From contig NC_062238.1 in the NCBI RefSeq assembly GCF_905475465.1, positions 3,204,501-3,268,500 of the forward strand: DNA of 64,000 nt. The letters are read 5' to 3'. Both the position numbers and the translations under genes were made by a program. Positions 20,406 through 31,743 of the stretch are shown here, piece by piece. This DNA comes from Pieris napi (lineage: Eukaryota; Arthropoda; Insecta; Lepidoptera; Pieridae). The notes below the pieces were generated by a model. It saw nothing but the letters and a program-made list of their open reading frames with translations, was not told the DNA's origin and made no database searches. Position 1 is the stretch's first letter. Every line of letters starts with the position of its first letter.

Positions 20406-21340
20406 CAAAATTGTTCTAATTTTAAATTTGTTTTGTTTTTTATGTAGATCTACTGACACGAATATTATATACGATTTTTAAACTGTGGAACATAATATAT
20501 TTTTTTAAAGATTAGACAAACTAATCCATTTTGTATCCAATGGCCATATATCCACGTTTAAAGTAATTTAAAAAAATGTTTGTTAGCAATTTTTATACGG
20601 AATAGATAAATATGGCTGGAAGGGCTTTTTGTCGATTTTATTTCAATCACCATTTCACACATATTAGCAAAATTTATGAAGATGTTTAATGATTGCAGCA
20701 CGCTTGCCTACATAACCCTTCCATCCCTACTTAAATATTCCGTGAGTAATTTATTATGTTTAATTGTAAGTAAAACAAGTTGGCTGTGAAAACAAAGCCT
20801 TCACAATGTAGGTATAAAATTAGGTATTAAATATTAACTTAAATTTATATAAAAAAAACTGAATTCCTATTGATTTGATATCGTAAAACCTAATTTTCTC
20901 GAATCTTCCCAAACTAAAAATACAGACCAGATATTTTTTTTTAATATTTGACCTAGACTTATTTTAATATGCGTTTAATAGTTTTTCAAGACTCACCGTA
21001 CAATGTGATTAAAATCTTAATACAATAATGAAATTTCTCTTATATAAATTTTTGTGAAAATTAGTATTTTACTACCCTAAGATGGTTTTTCATTGTGATA
21101 GGAACAATCTAGAACCTGACCAGGTTGATTTTATTCCGATAATTTTTTGTCTAAAAATTTTAGTAGATGTAAAATAAATAAAACGGAACATATTTAAATT
21201 CCTAGATAGTATTATTGTTATTTAGTTCCTATAATGTTTATTTTTATGTAATATCATTATTTTAATAAAAGTATTTACTTTGAAATATTTGTTTTATATC
21301 GTATTGACTATAACAGTTACCACTGTTGGGTGGGAACAGC
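20406..21340. other. Spacer downstream of Mpi
   Basis: AT-rich, with no gene seen. It presumably includes the Mpi 3' untranslated region, but no AATAAA lies close to the stop; the first clear ones are near 21173 and 21265. Confidence 0.4.
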
Positions 21341-21344
21341 GAGG

Positions 21345-21700
21345 AATGGTTTATATTACCTTTTCACGTCCCCATTGAACGTCTTCTTCGTAGTCTTCAT
21401 TACTAAATGTTGTGCCTGTTGAAAAGCCCTTACGTCGACTTGCTGTCTCCACACCGCGTTATCCCCAGCTTGTCTGAGGGCATTAGGGATGCTAGGACCC
21501 ATAATTGTCTTAATTTGGTCAGACCAACGTAGGCGATCGTCCCGACTTCTCTGGTCATCACTCCATCGACTGGTAATGGTAGGGCATTACCAGTTTGTCT
21601 GTACTATCCAGTTCTCTCCTGACAATATGGCCAAAGTCAAAAACCCGTCTGTAAATGATAGATGACAGTCTTGTTAAGAATGGACCTATTGGTTCTTTTT
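21345..21700 (-). pseudogene. LINE C-terminal fragment
   Basis: Minus-strand translation gives RRVFDFGHIVRREL (about 21610-21655) and then WSDQIKTIMG...NALRQAGDNAVWRQQV (about 21430-21520). This resembles the LGHVxRR and WRxxV tail of RTE-type LINE proteins. Frame breaks separate the two parts. Confidence 0.5.
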
Positions 21701-23084
21701 GCAGTCCATGGTTGAAACATTCTCCTCCAACACCACGTCTAGAATGCAATCTTTTTTCGGTCCGCTGCACGAATTGTCGAGGACTGATGCGTACAAAAGA
21801 ATGGAAAATGGTACCAAAGTTCTGACGAGCCTGCTCTTAGTGGAGTATTCAATACGTTTTTGTTTTGCAACTGGCACACTAGTAGAAAAGGTGACGATGA
21901 ATTATTTTAAGGAAGTAATTAAGATTGCACAGTTACTTCGAAATAAATGCTTACCGTGGCAACCTGCAACGTAAATATGCTTACGGGCCAGCCAGCTGTA
22001 AAGGTTGGTACGATCTTTTTTTGAAGTCAAAAATCATTAATTCATATAGGTAACACAATGTACACTTATGAACGTCAAAAAAGAAGACTCCTGCGAAAAA
22101 ATCTTTACGGATAGGTACCACAAATAATGGTGCGCAGCAGAGAGTATCTAAAAAGCACTTTGTAGTGGAACGCCCGGCGTCGAGGTGATGATGATAGTAT
22201 TTTCTAATTCATATAGAAATTTGGAGTTACCTAGGACCTTATAAAAAGTGCTTCTCATCCAGTTTGGGCAGTTTTACCAATTGACTCCGTATTCCGTCTG
22301 CCTATCGTTAACCTTGGACGTTCCCAAGTGTTGTGACAGGCGGTTTGATTTTATATGTTGAAAAAAATTACATTCATAACAAAATATTTGCTATTCGGCG
22401 TGTCAAAACTATTTAGATTACGTTTTGAGCAAGAGTTGTGGTTGTAATTAATATTCAAAGATATTACTTACGCGTAAGCACCAGAAAAGTTGTCAGTTAA
22501 CAATGTTCTGAACCACACGATTGCGAAATGTAATCAATTAAAACCTTTAGAACTTAAGCAAGACCCTTACGCAAGTCCTAAGGGCTCAAAAATAATTTTT
22601 CGATTAGACCTTTTGTAGAAAAATTTCAAATACATTTTTTGGTATTGCATTCCAGTTAATTCGAAACTAAGTAGGTAGGTACCTATTAAGCGTGTTAATG
22701 TGTTTTAGAATATTTTCGGGTTTTGACATTAATCTCTATCAATGAGTTAATAATAATAATAATAAATCGTTTCTTTGCCAAGATAGTGGTACAATTAGAT
22801 CAACTACGTAAAAAAACCGCACAATAAGCCATATATAAATAGGCATGCAAATGTCATAATAATAAGTTAAGTTATTTATAAATATATAATAAACTCTTTA
22901 CTCTAGTAATCTATCATAGCAACACTCAACTTTTTTTTGTCTATGAAACTTCTTATTTATGGTTAGAGACGCTCTGATCAGTATTTTAATTTTATTCCTA
23001 AAAAATTCCTATCTTTGTTTATTGAAACAGAAAACCGGCCCGTCACACTGTTAGTAGCAATTTTAGTAAGAGATATATTATTAT
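21701..23084. other. AT-rich spacer with short repeats
   Basis: No gene is seen. It includes an inverted copy of the dispersed tail repeat (about 22035-22080) and a short minus-orientation relic at about 22160-22200 (GGCGTCGAGGTGATGATGAT) resembling the LINE at 58283-59565. A (TAA)n microsatellite lies at about 22749-22766. Confidence 0.45.
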
Positions 23085-23086
23085 TA

Positions 23087-24395
23087 GTCCGGTCAATTTA
23101 GACCAAAAAATGAGAGTGAAGAACTACATAAAGTCCCAACAAGCTGAATTTCTGTGAAATTGTTCAAAACATAATTATAAACAATGTCTAGAAGTTCCCC
23201 ATCATTCCCGTGTAAGGAAAAATTTTTATTCAGGGGCAAAGGTAAAAAAATGGGTTTTTGCGATTTTCAGCAAAACGGTAAGTTTTATCATGAAAGTACC
23301 TTCGACAAAAATTGTAGACCATAAAAAATGTATAAATACTTTTTTACTTACGAGCCACCGTTGCTGAGATATAACGATTCAAAAAGTTATAAAAGTTGTT
23401 ATCGTCATAATATGCACACGTCCACGCCACCTATGAGGTAGTGTATTTAGCGCGTTTTTTGCATGCTATGAATACAGTTTGTGACAAATTAGAAGATATC
23501 GCTAATGTTAGGATGGATACGACCGAGCAGCATGTTGATGCAAGTGATTCACGAGTAAAAAAAGATGCTAGAGATATACGAAGACTTTTAGAGTGGTTCT
23601 CAACGCATGATCCTTTTCCAGAGGTTAACAAAATTGTTTCTATTGCGAGTGGTGTCGTTGGTGACGATAAAATTAATTGTTATAAAGCTCGTGAAGTTGG
23701 ACTTGCTTCTATTGCAAAAATGACAGGACTGACATTCAATAATATTAAATTAAAACGCGGTGATATAGTTGTTCCTCTTAGCTATGACTATTTCCCTACA
23801 AGTTCATGAAGAAAAAGTACCTATTGACCCTGTATTATTGTTCCAACGCATGAGTATTACTGCAGCATTTCAAGATGAAATAGAAAAATATTTTGAATAT
23901 GAATTATTAGCTCCCTACCCTTTATCGTTATTTGATGACATCGGGATGCGTAAAACACAGAAATCTACCATTTACGATTGTTTTGAAAAAGTAAATATTG
24001 ATATTAAAACACTAATGCGACATACATCATTGACGGAGGATACTTACTACACCGCGTTGTGTGCATATTATGACGATAACAACTTTTATAACTTTTTGAA
24101 TCGTTATATCTCAGAAACGGTGGCTCGTAAGAAAAATAGTATTGATACATTTTTTATGATCTTATGATCTACAATTTTTTTGTCCGAGGTACTTTTATGA
24201 TAAAACTTACCGTTTTTTTTTTGAAAATCGCGAAAAACTCATTTTTTTTGACCTTTGCCCCTGAATAAAATTTTTTCCTTACGCGGGAATGATGGGGAAC
24301 TTCTAGACATTGTTTATAATTATGTTTTGAACAATTTCACAGAAATTCTGCTTGTTGAGACTTTATGTAACTTCGAATGTCTAAATTGACCGGAG
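23087..24395. mobile_element. DNA element with 330-bp inverted repeats and an internal coding remnant
   Basis: The left end reads GTCCGGTCAATTTAGAC and the right end is its near-perfect inverse, with TA on both sides (23085-23086 and 24396-24397). The arms extend to about 23419 and from about 24059. The unique middle holds a plus-strand coding remnant (next entry). A relic of the same right arm occurs at 35385-35713. The structure suggests a Tc1/mariner-like or otherwise TA-targeting element. No transposase is recognised. Confidence 0.8.
23441..24167 (+). pseudogene. Frameshifted conserved protein of unknown function inside the inverted-repeat element
   Basis: Two overlapping frames (23441-23809 and 23769-24167) together look like one protein split by a single frameshift at about 23775-23805, between the parts IVVPLS and EEKVPIDPVLLFQR. 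Visible features are VRMDTTEQHVDASDSRVKKDARDI cut into a charged helix, then LLEWFSTHDPF, IASGVVGDDKINCYKA and IAKMTGLTF. FEYELLAPYPLSLFDD follows in the second frame. From memory this order of motifs belongs to a protein type found repeatedly in invertebrate genomes without an assigned function; I cannot confirm that here. The C-terminus runs into the right inverted repeat, so the normal end is probably missing. There is no signal peptide or membrane segment. Confidence 0.55.
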
Positions 24396-24952
24396 TATAT
24401 TGAGACTAGCCGTTATTCACTTTATCAAAGCCAAGGTGAGTAGGCACAAATTGCAGCAAGCAAAACGACTTCAATACTATGCGTTCAAGCAGTTCTTTCA
24501 AAAATGTGGTTACGTGTTTTACATTAACATTAATTACCTATAGGTGTGATTATTTAAGATGTCAACGGTTTTGCTAAAGTAAACAACATATATCTTACAT
24601 ATTTAACTTAGAAACTTGTAAATCACTATTTTGCTAAGTAGTCAAACTAGAAAACCTAATATATTCGAATCGCCGCAAGGCAAGTCTGTTTGTCATTAAG
24701 GTGCAGCGGGTTTTCTCATATTTTGGACTTATAAAATAGCCAAAGCACTTTTAAGGACCTTTATTGAGTCATGAGTGTGGTAGTAAATTACGTGAAAATT
24801 ATGAGCAATATTTTACTAATAAACATCAATAAAATACTTGCCTAGGTATTGATTTTGTTTTCAAGAATTTATCATGAACAGTTGTGTACTACTAGGACTT
24901 TAATATCCCTAGCATAGTAGTGAGCAAGCATTTATAAAGTAAAACTACTCTG

Positions 24953-25130
24953 CTAACGAGCCATTTGTTTAATATTTGTAGAGACATCATGTTTACCCAC
25001 TCTGTATTGAAAAAACATCTCTACTTCAGCCACGGAGGCCTTTGGGTCGGTCAGCCCGGGGTGGGACTGGTCGAAAATTTCCTTTAGATTGGGGTAATGC
25101 GATGTATACCAATTAAATGGGGATAGTACC
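24953..25130 (-). other. Coding-like fragment, possible terminal exon
   Basis: A minus-strand frame of about 58 codons contains FNWYTSHYPNLKEIFDQ and continues through SHPGLTDPKASVAEVEMFF to a stop at 24955-24953. GC content at third positions is far above the surroundings. Just upstream lies TTGTAG, which could be a splice acceptor. I do not recognise the protein; it may equally be a transposon relic. Confidence 0.35.
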
Positions 25131-28100
25131 TACAATTTTCTAAACACGTAAAAAAATGACTGTAGCTTCTTGACTTGACCTTTAAGACCACATGTCGATC
25201 AAGACTTACATGTAAATAATTTTATGTAAAATAAAGCAACCCGTTAACCCTAAATGTAAAGATAGGGTTAGGGGGTTAGGGTTGGTGGACTCATTTCCGC
25301 AATTAGACACTTAATTGGTCCGTTGTGCGTTAAGTCCTGGCTAATTTAGCCAGCCTAGCTCCTTCCAGAAGCACAGAAAATAATGTAAAGATATAAAATT
25401 AAAAGTTAAAGTTATTAAAGGTTAAAGTTTTATATATTAAATTAAAAGTCTTTGAAAAAATTTAACATTTCAGACTTAGATTCAAACAGTTTCAATTTTG
25501 AATAAGCAGAACTCAAGGAATTCCTGAGTATTTCGGATAGTTGGATGGCGTTACTCAAATCTCCACAATATTCCCATATTATGAATCCCGCCCTACTTCA
25601 ATACATATCTTAAACGAGTCGTTACAACATCTAATATGTTGATATAGTATTAACATTGTATAAGGCTATTGAAGCATTGCTTCATATTAAGCTAAATATT
25701 ACAGCATCCGATCACGTACATCACGATGTAAAGCAGAGCGAATTCGTTTATGAAATACCAAGTGAAGGCTCAGTTGTACAATTATATTTAATTAATGTAC
25801 TTAAGCGATATTTATGATATAATAACTAAAATTGAGTCGGCAATTATCAATTGCAGCAAAGCGGTTGATTTATTTTATTTTATTCAGTTTTCTTGTCTGT
25901 CGGGAGAGAATCAGACAGAGAGAACGCTAGTTTCTAGTTAAAAAACTTATAAAAAACTAGTTAAAAATATAATTTATTAATTTTTATAATTAATTAATAT
26001 AATTTATTGAAGAGACAAAAATATGTCTGCCCACTGATGACTTAGTAAAATCAGTTACGATTTCACTATTCTAATTACGAGTCGTATAATCAATTACTCG
26101 TAGTCTTTACACATAGAAACAGAACTTGCTTTCTTAATTGGTAATTTTTGGCCTAGAATGCTTTTCTAGGTTATATGTATAGGTAATTAAGTATTCTTCG
26201 GAATACATGTTCATTAGTTTTAATTAAGCCATTAAATTTGTTATATGTAATTGATACGCAATGCTCAACGTAGGTCGAAGTTATGAAACTGCGTTTAACA
26301 CACCCATATTGAAGCTTTTTAGTTGATATATTAAATACTGGTTACAAATTACTCGAATGATCGAATGGCCTCTGCAAAACGGATATACCTTTCGCCGACT
26401 AAAGCGACTACGTTTTAGGATCCGAGATACTTATTATAAGCATTTTAATAACATTTAAGTGATATTTCAAAATATATATTTCTATAATTTATTTCTCTCT
26501 CTTCTATCTCCGTCGATCATGCCTGCAAGTACCCTCTAAGTACCTCTACCTCTAACCGAACGGCGCATAGACAATTGTATCATGAGATTTAATAATGTAG
26601 AGTAATTAACGTTTCACATACATTTAGAGCCCAAGTTTTGTTTTATTAATAGTTCTACCAATATTCGAAAAAGTCAAATTATTTTATTCGTGATACAATA
26701 TTAATACACTGTGGACTGCAGATTTTTTTTATTTAATTATTTATTTACTTACATACTGCCTTAAACTACTAACAAATTTCATTACTACTTCAAAAATTTA
26801 AACATATAATGCTTTTATACAACAATGACAGCTTTTTAAGTTCTCACAATTGTAAAATTTTTAATGCGATTCAGAAACAAACAGCCGACTAGGAGCTTTC
26901 ATCAAAAACTGCACCTGAATCCGTTGACATAAATTTAACAAATTACCTACGAACGGAACAATAATTCCTCTTTTATCTGTATACAATACCTCCACCTTCA
27001 AAGAATTGCCTAATCATTGCTAAAAATTGGTTATATAATATGTATAAACTATTTAAACGTAACATTACGCGATCCCTCAAACATTACTAAAATTACGTAC
27101 TTCATACATGTGTAGAAGAGATATTTCGCCATTGAATGAATTATAGCAAGCTGTTAATTACAATTTACAACTATAGTATATAAATAATTGGCAAATGATT
27201 TTCGAGTGTGTTGCGAATTACTAGAATGTTTCGGCCTTCATCGTCACATGACTGAGATTCATATTGATCCACTTTTCATATCTCAAATGCCCTACATTAC
27301 TTATCATTCCGATCTTAGGAGGATTATTTGCTAATCTCGGTTCGCAATTTATTTAATTTGCGAAACTAGATGTTAATTACAGTGTAATAAATCTAAAGTC
27401 TGGTACAATGAAATCTTAACTATGTGTGAATGAGAATGAAGACGTAACCAGTATAGTTACTGTGAACTGAGCTTAATAATTATGCACTGAATTAAATATA
27501 TCAAGAAAATCTACATCTACGTCTGTTATGATAACTAAAACAGAGTGAGCCTTCCATCCCAACAAATGTTATATTAATCAAACTAGGGAACTTCAAAATG
27601 TATTCCATATCATACCAAAGCCAAATGGCGGTTAAATCTCGAACTCAACCTATTTTATGAATGAAATTTAAATTTGTTTATTCATACATAACTACGAGAG
27701 TTCTGATGTAGTAAAATTTAATAGCAGTCGGTCATAAAGGTACATATTAAATCAATCATCAATAAATGTATAGTAAACAGATTTTCATAACATATTTAGA
27801 TTTTTAGAGTCTATTAATCAAGAAGATAAAGATATTCACTATCAAGTTTATGAAAGCCTTTTTTTATTAAGTTAAGTGCTACCCTGCCCATTCACATTTC
27901 CAGAGGGCTCGCAAGTGCGTTGCAGGCCTTTAAAGTCCTTTGTAACAAACATTTATTAGCTTCCCGTTTTTAATCTCATCCATTATAGAAGGGCCAGAAG
28001 CACCCACAAAAGTAATCTTGTTTCATTTATTTTTCATTCGCGTTGCCTCCTAAGGCGAGTCTAGTTTTTGTTGAAATTGTGAAATTGAGTTCGCGATTTT

Positions 28101-28676
28101 CGCGGTAGGTCACGGTATTAGCAATTAGATGAAATATACTTGACACAAAATTCTTATAAGGAAGTGCAACGGTCTAACTAAGCCTCACTCATTCAATTAT
28201 GTAATCTTGAGTTCGAATACTATGAAAAGATGAAAAATAGCTAGTCATTAAAAAGTACTCTAAGTTGCCGTAATAAATCAGTTCCATATTTCTAACTTAT
28301 TAATTTGTAACACAGTTTTGTGTCTGTGTCATTGATATTTTTTTGTTTATAATAGTAGGTTAATATGCACACACCTCGATGTTAATGGAATTGATTGAAA
28401 TGTACAATTAACTTATATGTTTTAGTAATAGTTTATATATTTTTTTCATATGATCCTAACAGCCATACAAACAGCTACTGCAGCCTATGGGCACCGATGT
28501 TAGTGGGTGTGTTGCCGGCCTGAAGTACAGTATTTTCGTAATTTTATTATGTGACTTTATGTCCGCTGCGTTAATAAGTATGTAAATAAAGTGTAGGTTT
28601 AAAAAGCAGAAATAAACGAACCATAATTATAAACATAGTATATCAAATTATTAATTGGCTACTAACGTGTCTCTAT
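25131..28676. other. AT-rich spacer
   Basis: No gene is seen. A GGGTTAGGGGGTTAGGGTTGG stretch at about 25264-25285 is not an array. A decayed LINE 3' end lies at 27870-27960. A weaker minus-orientation one at about 28460-28540 is marked by GTGTTGCCGGCCTGA. Confidence 0.4.
27870..27960 (-). repeat. Decayed LINE 3' end fragment
   Basis: GGCTCGCAAGTGCGTTGCAG and the preceding AAGTGCTACC...CCCATTCACATT match the 3' terminal region of the LINE at 58283-59565 with several changes. Confidence 0.65.
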
Positions 28677-28678
28677 TA

Positions 28679-31009
28679 GTCTAGTCGACAAGTTGAAAAT
28701 GGAACAAAATAGAGATACTACTCTTAAAATTATGTGCGATAGCTCATTGGATCCGGAATGACGTCTAGAAAAATGTGCTAAAAGCGTGTATTAGCACATA
28801 AAAAATTGCAAAAGTTATAGACAATTAAAGATGAAAAAAAAATGGCATTTAGTTTCTTGCCAATATTTAATAAACTTTTAATATTTAAGAAATTTCAAAT
28901 AAAGATTCTGAAAGAAAAGGAAATTTCCAATAAAAAACTCCTGACTCCCGGAACTCTATCTCCATTATTTATAATGTTAATTTAACGCTGAAAATAGGTC
29001 TGCGGGTGACATTTTTAGGATTCACGCGTGGCGTCAAAAGCGTCTACGGCACATTAATTAATTTATTTAAGGTATTGAATATTTTTTTTTAAATTTGAAA
29101 AAATTATGGTGTGTTCTGAACACTATAATTAATTTATTCCCGTTGAAAATTTTACTTAAAGTTAATTTTTCAACAAGTTAAATAATTGTTAACTAACGAA
29201 ATTTTCTCGAACGACCGTCTTAATTGTAAGTGAAAAAAAATGTTTTAATAATGGTCGTAAAAATATTTCGCTTCGTAGAGCCTTTCTTACATACATACTT
29301 AACAAGATCGTGCCATAAAAGTTAAAAAAATATTTATACTTTGTTTATAACAATTTTTTTACTTAAACAAAAACTTAAAAATCCATGTAATGTTGTTAAA
29401 AAAATTTTTTTTTTTCTAAATCATCATATAATCGTTTTTTTATTAATACAAGATATTTATTGATTTGCAAAAAAAAAATTCCCGCCATTTGTTGATAAAT
29501 TTTTTTTAAACAGATTGATTAAATCAATGTTTTTTAAAAAAAATTTAACACAACTTTATTACATTAAAAATTTTATGATTTAAAAAAAAAAAATTCCTTA
29601 ATAACAATTTTCAATTGTTTATAATCGTTTTTTTTAATTTTCTATTGTTTAAATAATTAGTTAAGAATTTTTTTTTTCTAAAAATCATAATTGATAGTCC
29701 TCTATAAAGTAACAGAAAAAAAATTTTTTTTTAATCAACAATTCTATTGTTTATTAACTTTAAAAAAAAAAATTTAATTTTAAATAAAAGTAATATTCAT
29801 GATAATCAAAAAAATTTCAAAAATTTTTTTTCTATACTTTGTTATATATGGTTGTTTTTGTTAATTTTAGAAGTTTTAGAAAAAAAATAAAAGAAAGTTG
29901 AATATTTGTTTATAACAACTTGGTAAGTTAATAAACAATAGAATTGTTGATTAAAAAAAAAATTTTTTCTGTTACTTTATAGAGGACTATCAATTATGAT
30001 TTTTAGAAAAAAAAAAATTCTTAACTAATTATTTAAACAATAGAAAATTAAAAAAAACGATTATAAACAATTGAAAATTGTTATTAAGGAAAAAATTTTT
30101 TTTAAAAAATCATAAAATTTTTAATGTAATAAAGTTGTGTTAAATTTTTTTTAAAAAACAATGATTTAATCAATCTGTTTAAAAAAAATTTATCAACAAA
30201 TGGCGGGAATTTTTTTTTTTGCAAATCAATAAATATCTTGTATTAATAAAAAAACGATTATATGATGATTTAGAAAAAAAAATTTTTTTTAACAATATTA
30301 CATGGATTTTTAAGTTTTTGTTTAAGTAAAAAAATTGTTATAAACAAAGTATAAATATTTTTTTAACTTTTATGGCACGATCTTGTTAAGTATGTATGTA
30401 AGAAAGGCTCTACGAAGCGAAATATTTTTACGACCATTATTAAAACATTTTTTTTCACTTACAATTAAGACGGTCGTTCGAGAAAATTTCGTTAGTTAAC
30501 AATTATTTAACTTGTTGAAAAATTAACTTTAAGTAAAATTTTCAACGGGAATAAATTAATTATAGTGTTCAGAATACACCATAATTTTTTCAAATTTAAA
30601 AAAAAATATTCAATACCTTAAATAAATTAATTAATGTGCCGTAGTCGCTTTTGACGCCACGCGTGAATCCTAAAAATGTCACCCGCAGACCTATTTTCAG
30701 CGTTAAATTAACATTATAAATAATGGAGATAGAGTTCCGGGAGTCAGGAGTTTTTTATTGGAAATTTCCTTTTCTTTCAGAATCTTTATTTGAAATTTCT
30801 TAAATATTAAAAGTTTATTAAATATTGGCAAAAAACTAAATGCCATTTTTTTTTCATCTTTAATTGTCTATAACTTTTGCAATTTTTTATGTGCTAATAC
30901 ACGCTTTTAGCACATTTTTCTAGACGTCATTCCGGATCCAATGAGCTATCGCACATAATTTTAAGAGTAGTATCTCTATTTTGTTCCATTTTCAACTTGT
31001 CGACTAGAC
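28679..31009. mobile_element. Giant near-perfect palindrome (fold-back element)
   Basis: Left arm 28679-29760 and right arm 29925-31009 are reverse complements over about 1.08 kb with few mismatches, around a loop of about 165 bp. The ends read GTCTAGTCGACAAGTTG, and TA flanks both sides (28677-28678 and 31010-31011). The interior is extremely AT-rich with long A and T runs, and no open frame of note exists. It is a non-autonomous element, probably mobilised by a TA-targeting transposase supplied elsewhere. Confidence 0.88.
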
Positions 31010-31011
31010 TA

Positions 31012-31734
31012 TATATGGAATTGAAAAAATCTTTTCATATAAGCTATTTCTATGACCAAGTTAAGTCATCAATACATTGGCTCGTTATATTTTGTCACGT
31101 TTACAAATGCTTCACTAATTGTGGTTTTAATTATGGATTCAAGTAACAAATATTTCTTGATTAATACTGGGCTCACTTGCCGCCTATAAAATAACAAGTA
31201 AAAAAAACCGATCAACGATCGTTGTTCTATCTGTATTTACCGAGTTTTATAACGTAAAATATACAAAAACGGACATTTTTTTTACTTTTTAAAGAATTTA
31301 TTTTGCCTAAAGTAAGAATTATTAGCTCCATTTACGTAACGAAATGCAAATCGGTGGACAATTTTCAAACTAGGTGACCACTTGCTGATATAAAATGAGT
31401 CTTATGTTGTTGGCACAAGGATAGAAATTCCTGTAAGTATATTTTTCTTCATGTCCAGACCTCCACACCTTTGTATGTAATAATTGTTCTCGGTTATAAG
31501 GAATGCAACTAGTTTTCTATTTCGACATACAGGCCCTTATAATAGACAAGCAACTAGAATTCATAGCTCACAGTTAATAATTATGGTTATAATGTACATA
31601 TAAATGGTAGATTTAACCAATGCTAAGAAATCTCAAATATGGCCGGATGTAACTCATTAATACAAAATCATTGTACTACAACATTTACAATATAGAGCCC
31701 GAAGATGACAGCTTTCTCTAAATTGTCTTAAATC
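31012..31734. other. AT-rich spacer
   Basis: No gene or recognisable repeat was seen between the palindrome and the R1-clade insertion. Confidence 0.5.
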
Positions 31735-31743
31735 AAACGACTA

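Noticed and set aside
21699..21974. 91-codon plus-strand frame
   Set aside because: Overlaps the edge of a LINE relic, shows no recognisable domain and is flanked by no promoter or poly(A) signal.
25264..25285. GGGTTAGGGGGTTAGGG, telomere-like
   Set aside because: Only two imperfect units, not an array of the insect TTAGG repeat; treated as chance.
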